Shown here: one piece after another, positions 55,900-64,000 of the stretch
Numbering within the stretch: position 1 is the stretch's first letter
Layout: each line of letters opens with the position of its first letter
Origin: Plantago ovata
Lineage: Eukaryota; Streptophyta; Magnoliopsida; Lamiales; Plantaginaceae
NCBI GenBank assembly: GCA_028274465.1
Contig: CM051455.1
Coordinates: 91,582,365 to 91,646,364, forward strand
Direction of reading: 5' to 3'
Length of the DNA stretch: 64,000 bases
Position numbers and translations under genes: made by a program
The notes under the pieces: model-generated
Databases searched by the model: none
What the model saw: only the letters and a program-made list of their open reading frames with translations
What the model was told of the DNA's origin: nothing

Positions 55900-55917
55900 T
55901 CCCCGACAACGGCGCCA
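55900..55917 (-). other. PBS of E
   Basis: TGGCGCCGTTGTCGGGGA on the minus strand, one change from A and F. Confidence 0.88.
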
Positions 55918-55920
55918 ATT

Positions 55921-57183
55921 TGATGAACGTGGATGTCGTGCTCCGGATTCAGTCAAATAAATTTGTTATTTAGCCAAAGGCAATCCACAACTACAACGAA
56001 AACCGTAGTGTAGCAGTAGAATGACTCGAGTGTCGTTCTCTCACGACTATAACTTGCTTTATCTATTTAACAAGAGAATATAAAAACAGCAGACAGATAG
56101 CAATAGGGGGTTTTCTAGCAGATAATGGAGATTGGTGATAGTATGGTCCTTCTTAACATAACGGGTAGATAATCATGCATAAATTCCTCGGTCTTGCTTA
56201 GAGATCTTTGAATCAATCTAGTGTCCTGTTGCAAGTATTAAGCACTACGAAGGTAATTTGGTCTGACTAGCCAATCACGATTGTCCTAATGTGTTCCATA
56301 ATTATTCAACACAACGAAGATAATTGGTCTGATGGTCGACTAGTGTCCAATTGTGCATAATAATCAATACAACATACGAGAATTTTGGTTACAACTGATC
56401 AACGAAATAAAGCAATGACACGGAGTATAATGCGCGATATAGCCATTAGCATGATTATCTTCCCTTCGCTAAAAATTCACATACTACCACCAACGATAAG
56501 TTTAGCTACTCATAATAGGCATGCAATCAACAGAAATCATAGAAGAAAACATGTTGAAAGAATATAAAATAAGTAGAATAAAACTGTAAGATACAAAGTT
56601 ACCGAAGGTTGTCAATCTCCGGATGATTGCGGTCCTACGAGCTCCAAACTGCTATGAAAACGTATCCCCTAAGCTACAGAACTCCCAGGACAGGCCCCGG
56701 GAAGTTCCTACCTAAAACTATAGAGAGAGGTGAGAGAGGAGGGCTGGAAAGATATGATTTTCGGAGAAAAACTGAGCACTATATATAGGCCTCGAAAAAC
56801 TACGGGGCGGTTCGTCCCATGGTGCGGCGGTTCACCCCAGAGTATTCTCACGGAATTTCCGCGTTTTTGGATTTCTTCACCATTTCGGACTCGGTCTCTG
56901 ACTTCTAGTAGCCTTCTAACCTCCAGATTCGGCCCCTAGACTTCAAATCCTATCCGGAAACCTTCAGATACTCCAAATAGGCTTCTGGAACACCAATTCC
57001 TTGTCAACTTCAATATAATTGCCCGGAAATCCCCGAATTTCAACCAAAACCTGTAAAATAAAATCTAAAGGGAAACGTGACACTATTCTAATAAAATGTA
57101 CTAAAATATAGCTAAATTAACATAGAGGATAGCTAAAATAGGTGAAAAACACTCGAATGAAAGTGTAAAATACACATTCATCA
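55921..57183 (-). repeat. Family-C LTR (E, 5' LTR)
   Basis: Very similar to the split LTR 48162-48751/51632-52315. Palindromes 56797-56840 are partly decayed. Confidence 0.93.
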
Positions 57184-57328
57184 GGTTCGTACTCTCTAAA
57201 GGGGCCAGGAGTATGTGAAAATAGTGAGAACTGAATAAAGCTAAAGTCCTAGTTTATTTAGTCGCTGATTGTGATCATAGAAGTTACTTTATAGTATTAA
57301 TTTCAGTTTTATTTATTTACTTCTCTAG

Positions 57329-60068
57329 GACTGAAAAGATGGCCAATTTATCCATAAGAATGATCTTGGAGAAATGCACTCTTACTGGTTCAAACTTTAT
57401 GGATTGGATCCGTAACATTCGTTTGGTGCTTAGGCAAGAGAAAATTGAGTATGTCTTGGACAAACCAATCCCCACTCCTCCTACTGTTGCTGCTGAGCTT
57501 GCTAAGTTTGACAAAGTTGCTCACCAGAAGCACAAAGATGATGCTGCTAATGCACAATGTGTTATGCTAGCTGCAATGACTATGGAGCTGCAAAGGCAAC
57601 ATGAAAACATGATGCCATATGAAATGCTCGTGCACCTCAAAAGCCTCTTTGGAACTGTTTCTAAGAGTGTTGAATTTGATCTTCTTAGAGAAATCTTCAA
57701 AATGAGGTTGTCTGAAGGAGGAAATGTGTCTGAACACGTGCTCAAGATGATTGGACTCATTGAGAAACTGGCAACTGCTGGAATCAAATTTGAGAACCGT
57801 GTTTCAGTCATCATCATCCTTCAATCATTGCAGGATTCATATTCCACATTCATCATGAATTACAATATGAATGCCAAGGATGGTACACTTCCTGAAGTCC
57901 ATAATATGCTTAAGACCTATGAACAGGCTCAACCTAAGAGGAAGTCTGTTATGTTGGTTGGATCATCTGCGAAGGCTCACCCTAAGGGCTATGGCTCAAA
58001 GGGTAAGACTAAGCAAACCAAGAAGCCAAAGATTGGACCTAAGGCTAAGGTTTTTAAGCGTAAGGATGGAAATCAGAAGAAGGTGGTGAACATGGAGAAG
58101 GAGACGTGTCTTTACTGCAAGCAGAAAGGACACTAGAAGAGAGACTGCCCAAAGGCAATTGCTGATGGAGTTGTGACCACGCATGGTGCATCTGGCTCCC
58201 ATCAAGGTATGTTTGTCATTGAGATAAATATGACTACACAAAACTCGAATTGTTGGGTATTAGATACTGCTTGTGGCTCACACATTTGTAACAATTTGCA
58301 GGGGCTCATTGATAGCCGACAGGTTAGACCAAGGGAAATTGATCTACGCGTAGGAAATGGATCGTCCGTTGCTGCCCTACGTGTTGGAACTTATAGATTA
58401 AATTTACCCTCGGGTTTTGTTTTAGAATTGAATAATTGTTATTTCGTTCCTTCTATTGTAAGAAACATTATTTCCATTCCTATGTTAGACAATGAAGGGT
58501 TTTCCTTCTGTTTTGCCAATAATAATTGTTATTTTTCGCATAATGGTATTGATATTGGAAATGCTCCTCTTATGAATGGTTTGTACTTACTTGAATGTAG
58601 ACATAATTTATTTCATATAAAAAACAAACGACCAAAGCTTGATAATTCAAGAAATATCACTTACTTGTGGCATTGTAGACTTGGTCACATTAATGAGACA
58701 AGAATTGCAAGGTTAAGAAAGTTAGACTATTTAGCACCATTTGATTTTGAATCATATGGGAATTGTGAATCATGTCTTAAAGGAAAAATGATCAAGAAAC
58801 TTTTTTCCGGAAAAGGTACTCGTGCTAAACAAGTACTTGAGTTAGTTCACTCTGATGTGTGTGGACCTTTTAAAACTCAAGCTAGGGGTGGGTATTCTTA
58901 CTTCATAACCTTTACCGATGATTTCTCTAGGTTTGGCTATGTGTATCTTATGAAACACAAATCTGAAGCTTTTGAGAAATTCAAAGAATATAAGGTTGAA
59001 GTAGAGAAACAACTTGAAAGAAGTATTAAGACTCTTCGATCAGATCGAGGAGGAGAATACTTAAGTAAGGAATTTTTGGATTACTTAAAGCTTAATGGAA
59101 TTCAATCACAATGGACTCCACCAGGAACACCACAAATGAATGGTGTTTCTGAGTGGAGAAATCGAACTTTGTTAGACATGGTAAGATCCATGATGAATTT
59201 CACAACTCTTCCAATCTTCTTATGGGGATGCGCATTACTAGAATCAATCTATATTCTGAATAGGGTTTCATCCAAATCAGTCGAGAAAACACCGTATGAG
59301 TTATGGTATGGCAAGAAGCCAAGTCTTTCACATATGCATGCCTGGGGTTGTCCAGCATATGTGAAAATAATGCTCGCAAGGAAACTGGAACCATAAAGTG
59401 AGAAATGTTATTTTATTGGATATCCTAAGGAAACCAAGGGTTACTACTTCTATCTGCCTGAGGAACATCACATCATTGTTTCCAGACAGGCTGCCTTTCT
59501 GGAAGATGATTATGTCTTCAAGCAACATACTAGAAATGAGATAGAACTCGAGGAAATCCAAGAACAAGAAAATAACATTGAGGTTAATGAATTGTCAAAT
59601 AGTTATGACAATGATTCAGTGGGAGCTCAAGGAGGATCTTATGGCTCGAGCACATCTCTGGGAAGATATCTGCCAGCCAGTGGGAGCATTTTAGGAAACT
59701 TGACTAATTCCCAAAATGCCCGTACCAAGCCGACATTGACTGAACCGACTGGAACGGTTCAACAGGTCATGTCGAAACCAACTCTCCAGGATACAGTTGC
59801 AACCGTTGCACCTGAACCACGTGCAACTGTGGCATCTGACCCGCCTTCAACTGTTCAACAGATTGAACAAGTTGAACCATCTCACAATCAGGATATACAA
59901 CCAATACAGCAAAACAAACCCGCACTCCGTCGGTCTAAAAGGTTAGAAGTGAAAGCTTCCAAGAAGATAAGTTTACTCTTGGAAGATGACAAGTTTGAAC
60001 TTGACTTATCTCACAAAGATGACCCTAAGACTTACAAAGAAGCAATGTTGGACATTGATTCAAGCAGG
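57329..60068 (+). pseudogene. Copia gag-protease-integrase of G
   Basis: A single frame with two nonsense codons only: TAG 58134-58136 inside the zinc knuckle (CLYCKQKGH*KRDC, replacing Trp) and TAA 59394-59396. Gag start MANLSIRMILEKCTLTGSNF at 57339; protease WVLDTACGSHIC (Gly of the DTG replaced by Ala); pre-integrase HHCC (LWHCRLGHINETRI, CESCLKGKM); integrase core with HSDVCGPF, SDRGGEY and GVSEWRNR (D, D, E). The end RRSKRLEVK...DPKTYKEAML reaches the RT border, where K cuts it. It resembles the common plant copia group whose gag starts with a TGxNFxDWxRNxR motif. Confidence 0.92.
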
Positions 60069-61270
60069 TGATGAATGTGTGTTTTACACTTTCATTTGAG
60101 TCTTTTTCACCTATTTTAGCTATCCTCTATGTTAATTTAGCTATATTTTAGTGCATTTTATTAGAATAGTGTCACGTTTCCCTTTAGTTTGTATTTTACA
60201 GATTTTGGTTGAAAAACGAGGTTTTCCGGGCAATTATATTGAAGTAGACAAGGAATAGGTGTTCCGAAGGCCTAATTGGAGTATCTGAACGATTCCGGAT
60301 AGGATTTGAAGTCTAGGGGTCGAGTCTGAAGGCTAAAAGGTCACTAGAAGGCAAAAACCGAGTCCGAAAAGGGGAAGAAATCAAAAAAACGCGTCGAAAA
60401 CGCGTATCTAGCCGAAAAACACTCCCGAGCGAGTCTCCCGGGACGTGGGGCGAATCACCCCATACCAAGCGAATCGCTCGGTGTGTGGGGCCCTTCGACC
60501 CACACAATTCGAATGCCTATATATAGTTGCTCAGTTTTCTCCGTTTTTCATACTTTTCCAGACCTTTTCTCTCACCTTTCTCAGTAGTTTTAGGTAGGAA
60601 TTCTCCAGAGCCTGTTCTGGGGGTTCTTAGCTTAGGAGATACTTTTTCTTAGCGTTTTGGAGCTTGTAAGATCGCGATTCTTCGGGGATTGACAACCTTC
60701 GGTAACATTGTATCTTACAGTTTTTCTATTTATATTTATATATTTTTCATCATGTTTTCATTCATTCGTGGTATTATCTCTGTTGATTGCATGACATCTA
60801 TGAGTAGCTAACATCTCGTTGGTGATAGTATGTGATTTCTTAGCGAAGGGTTAATAATTATGCTAATGGCTATATCGCGCATTATACTCTGAGTTATTGC
60901 TTTATTTCTTTGATCTACCTAAAACCTCTATCTTCGTAGTGTTGAATAATTACGGAACACAATTGGACAATTCATTGATCAAAGATCTCCATGCAAGACC
61001 GAGGAGTTTATGCATGATTATTAACCTGCTATGCTTTGAATGACCATACTATCACCGATCTCCATTATCTGTTAAGAATAACCTTTGCTAAGTCGTCTGC
61101 TGTTTTATATTCTTAAGTTAGATTAGATAAAGCTAGTTATAGTCCTTAGAGATCGACACTCGAGGTTATTCTACTGCTACACTACGGTTTTCGCTGTGGT
61201 TGTGAATTTCCTTTGGCTAAATACAAATTTATTTGATTAATTAGAATCTGACAAATTCTACGGTTCATCA
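60069..61270 (+). repeat. Family-C LTR (K, 5' LTR)
   Basis: TGATGAATGTGTGTTTTAC ... CTACGGTTCATCA, with palindromes 60425-60512 and a TATATATA box near 60520. Confidence 0.93.
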
Positions 61271-61415
61271 AATTGGCGCCGTTGCCGGGGAACTATACTC
61301 CTTTTTTTGTTTAGCTTTTTTATATTTTCAGTATTCAATTTCTAGTTCTAGTAGTTTTAGTTTTCCTATTTAATCTCTCTCTGATACTGCTTTCCTAGTC
61401 TGTTACAGATAGTGT

Positions 61416-61605
61416 ATACCACATACACGATCTAGAGGAACACCGCTTGCTGATTCAATTGCTGAGATCGACAGAGTCTACCACGAAAGAAGGCGACTAC
61501 TTCAAAGGCGTGAACTAGAGGAAATAGAGGATATCGATTTCTCTGAATCTCTACATAGTCTTTTCAAGGAAATCGACGGAATGGCAGAAGCTAGACCACT
61601 GAAAG
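61416..61605 (+). pseudogene. Gag start of K
   Basis: PHTRSRGTPLADSIAEIDRV through LFKEIDGMAEARPLK in one frame, but the initiator is ATA (61416-61418), where E and F have ATG. It ends at the L insertion. Confidence 0.85.
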
Positions 61606-62924
61606 TGATGAACGCGTTGGTATCGTGTTCCAACGCGAACGAATCAAATAAATTTTTTATTTAGCCAAAGGCAATTCACAACTACAACGAAAACCGTAGT
61701 GTAGCAGTAGAATGACCTCGATTGTCGTTCTCTAAGGACTATAACTAGCTTTATCTAATTTAATTAAAGAATATAAAAACAGCAGCCGGTATAGCAAATG
61801 TTTTTCTAACAGATAATGGAGATTGGTGATAGTATGGTCCTTCAAAGCATAACGGGTTAATAATCATGCGTAAATTCCTCGGTCTTGCATGGAGATCTTT
61901 GATCAATAATTGTCCTGTTGTAATTATCAAACACTACGAAGATATAGATTCTGATAAGTCAAACACTATTGTCCAGTTGTGTTCCGTAATTATTCAACAC
62001 TACGAAGATATAGATTCTGATAGGTTAAAGACTATTGTCCAATTGTGTGCAATAATTAATCAACATACGAAGACAGAGATTCTGCTAGATCAAAGAAATA
62101 AAGCAATAACATGGAGTATACTGCGCGATATAGCCATTAGCATAATTATCAACCCTTCGCTAAGAATTCACATACTATCACCAACGAGAAGTTTAGCTAC
62201 TCATAGTTGTCATGCAATCAACAGAAATCATAGAAGAAAACATATTGAAATATATATAAAAATAAGTAGAAAAACTGTAAGATACAATGTTATCGAAGGT
62301 TGTCAGTCTCCGAAGAATCGCGATCTTACAAGCTCCAAACTGCTATGAAAAAGTGTCTCCTAAGCTATGAACCCCCAGAACAGGCTTTGGGAAGTTCATA
62401 CCTAAAACTACAGAGAAAGGTGAGAGAATAGGTCTGGAAAAGTATGAAATTCGGAGAAAAACTGAGCAACTATATATAGTGTTCGAATTTGTGTGGGGCG
62501 AAGGGCCCCAGACACCGGGCGAGTCGCCTGGTGTGGGGCGATTCGCCCCACGTCCCGGGCGATTCGCCCGGGAGTAAAATACGGGAAATTTCGCGTTTTC
62601 GACGCGTGTTTGGATTTCTTTCCCTTTTCGGACTCGGTTTCTGACTTCTAGTGGCCTTCTAACCTCCATTCGACCCCTAGAATCCAAATCCTATCCGGAA
62701 ACCTTCAGATACTCCAAATAGGCTTCTGGAACACCAATTCCTTGTCAACTTCAATATAATTGCCCTGAAATCCTCGTTTTTCAACCAAAACCTGTAAAAT
62801 AAAAACTAAAGGTAAACGTGACACTATTCTAATAGAATGCACTAAAATATAGCTAAATTAACATAGAGGATAGCTAAAATAGGTGAAAAAGACTCAAATG
62901 AAAGTGTAAAATACAGATTCATCA
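61606..62924 (-). repeat. Family-C LTR (L, 3' LTR)
   Basis: Starts TGATGAACGCGTTGG; an 8-bp hairpin CGCGTTGG/CCAACGCG sits in its U5 end (61612-61636). Palindromes 62490-62573. Confidence 0.92.
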
Positions 62925-64000
62925 AACTCCCCAAACCGAACCTTTGCTTGTCCTCAAGCAACTAAGCTAGACTCTAATGCAAAAAACAATGCAACGTATA
63001 AAATGGAGTCTCATGCCAAATAAAATGAACTAATCTACTGAATCTATCAAAAAACATATGAACAAAAACCATATAAATCAAAGCATGAATATAGGTTGAA
63101 GAATACCTCGATGGACTCACACACATCCACATAAGCACTTATGTCAAGACAAGATAGTCTCTCGTAACGTTATCTACCTGGATCTAGTCAGTGACGACGT
63201 AATGAAGCATGCTAAGATACAAATGGTTGTCCTGTGCCTATGAAACTGAGGACTTACTACTGTTCACCAAGTTTAAGACTTTCCCTCAAAGAGGTCGAAC
63301 CAGTACTGGCTCTCATCAAACGAAGGAGGGTTCCCTATAAAGATAACACTCCCCTATTCTACCCATCTCTCAAGCAAAGCCTTAAGCTATTCACCACTTC
63401 CTGAATGGCAGGACGAGGGTGGTCTAGAACAGATGACACTCAAACAAAAGACAAAAAATAGAAAATTACAACACGATTACGGACATTACAAGAATTGGAA
63501 AATGAGACACAACACTTTGCTAAACTGCTATTTGGCTTTCTTTTTTGGACCCTTCTTTGCTTTTTTGGGGTCTTTTCTTTTTTTCTTTTTTTCTTTCCAG
63601 TTTCTTTTTTTCTTTTTTTTGTCTTTTTCCTGTAATTTTCTTTTCTTTTTTTCGATTTTTTTTAAGCCAACAGTAGCAAAACGAAAAGTGAAACAAAATG
63701 ACTCACACGACTTCCCCAAACCTATTCGAAAGAATAGGTTGGAGTATAAAATTTATGGAAAAAGAAAAATAAACTCACAACACAGAAATGAAAAACGAAA
63801 AACAAGTCTAAAGTTAGCGTAACCCCCTCCCCAGACCTATTAGGAAGAATAGGTTATAAACAAAGGATCACACAACCTCACACTACCTCCTTCCTAGGCA
63901 TTTAGCAATCTCAAAGCATGGTGAAGACTTGTTGCCTCTTAGGTATATAATTACTCGGGAAAACAACCATAAGACCCTAACATGCATCATCCTATTATAA
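62925..64000 (-). other. 3' non-coding region of L
   Basis: Same order as C1 and J: PPT, hairpin, T-rich tract (63535-63665), AACCTATTC hairpins (about 63719 and 63835). No gene. Confidence 0.85.

Larger units (their letters stand above)
48162..57183 (-). mobile_element. Element E: family-C retrotransposon, gag-PR only
   Basis: Minus strand, both LTR ends intact, TSD GGTTC (48157-48161, 57184-57188). Without D it is about 6.1 kb: LTR, PBS, gag-PR, twin hairpins, 3' region, LTR. It has neither pol nor the accessory ORF, so it is a further reduced derivative of the F layout. Confidence 0.95.
45072..60068 (+). mobile_element. Element G: copia retrotransposon, interrupted by E and cut by K
   Basis: LTR 45072-46198, PBS 46200-46211, long leader, E inserted at 48162-57183 (GGTTC at 48157-48161 and 57184-57188), gag-protease-integrase to 60068. 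RT onward is lost at the K insertion. Confidence 0.85.
60069..61605 (+). mobile_element. Element K: family-C 5' end, cut by L
   Basis: LTR 60069-61270, PBS 61274-61291, leader, and the first 63 or so codons of gag. The 3' remainder lies beyond L, outside the window. Confidence 0.88.
61606..64000 (-). mobile_element. Element L: family-C 3' end inserted into K
   Basis: Minus strand: 3' LTR 61606-62924, PPT hairpin 62944-62961, 3' non-coding region to the window edge. The preceding five bases GAAAG (61601-61605) are the expected target duplication; the partner is outside the window. Confidence 0.88.

Overview
The window is repetitive plant DNA, almost certainly from a large-genome eudicot. Most of it can be assigned to transposable elements, many nested in one another. 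I found no ordinary host gene, no tRNA or rRNA gene and no CRISPR array. Evidence for a plant: Athila-type Ty3/gypsy pol, SIRE-type and other Ty1/copia gag-pol, a Cassandra TRIM with 5S-rRNA-like LTRs, a CACTA (En/Spm) 3' half ending in TGTAGTG, and U2-type intron borders. The species cannot be named from the sequence alone. Nearly every coding region carries stops, frameshifts or truncations. The main exception is element A.

Layout. 1-403 and 9923-11449 are one SIRE-like copia copy (minus strand: gag, leader, PBS, LTR) split by complete element A (404-9922; TSD TTGAT). 11450 to about 14780 is the 3' end of a minus-strand family-C element (C1). About 14780-19084 is the 3' part of a CACTA element. 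19085-20691 is mostly unassigned and includes a possible Tat-like LTR. 20692-25820 (B) is an Athila integrase fragment, 3' region and LTR of the A type, with a Cassandra complex inside (21692-22612; TSD GATAC). 25821-32181 (F) is a minus-strand family-C element. 32414-35775 (I) is a degenerate Athila gag-PR-RT-RH-INT fragment on the minus strand. 35776-39098 (J) is a truncated family-C element. 39099-41122 is a second SIRE gag/LTR (minus), joined head-on to a SIRE RT-RNaseH and 3' ORF on the plus strand (41168-44900). 45072-60068 (G) is a copia element whose leader holds element E (48162-57183; TSD GGTTC), which itself holds element D (48752-51626; TSD CTACT). G is cut by K (60069), and K is cut by L (61606 onward).

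How the parts relate. Elements A and F belong to two families with different LTRs but share one layout: LTR, Asp-tRNA-type PBS, gag-protease, paired hairpins, an array of family-specific palindromes, a 5'UTR-like segment with an intron, an accessory ORF of the 'putative plant transposon protein' type, a long conserved non-coding 3' region, then a hairpin, PPT and LTR. Neither encodes RT or integrase, so both are probably non-autonomous and mobilised by an Athila element. B carries an A-type LTR and integrase, and I carries RT, so together they look like that helper. I stops and B starts at the same integrase codon on opposite strands, which suggests an inversion. The most interesting signals are this pol-less element plus accessory gene plus palindrome arrangement, the covarying RNA hairpins in several families, and a possible spliced gag start inside the G LTR.
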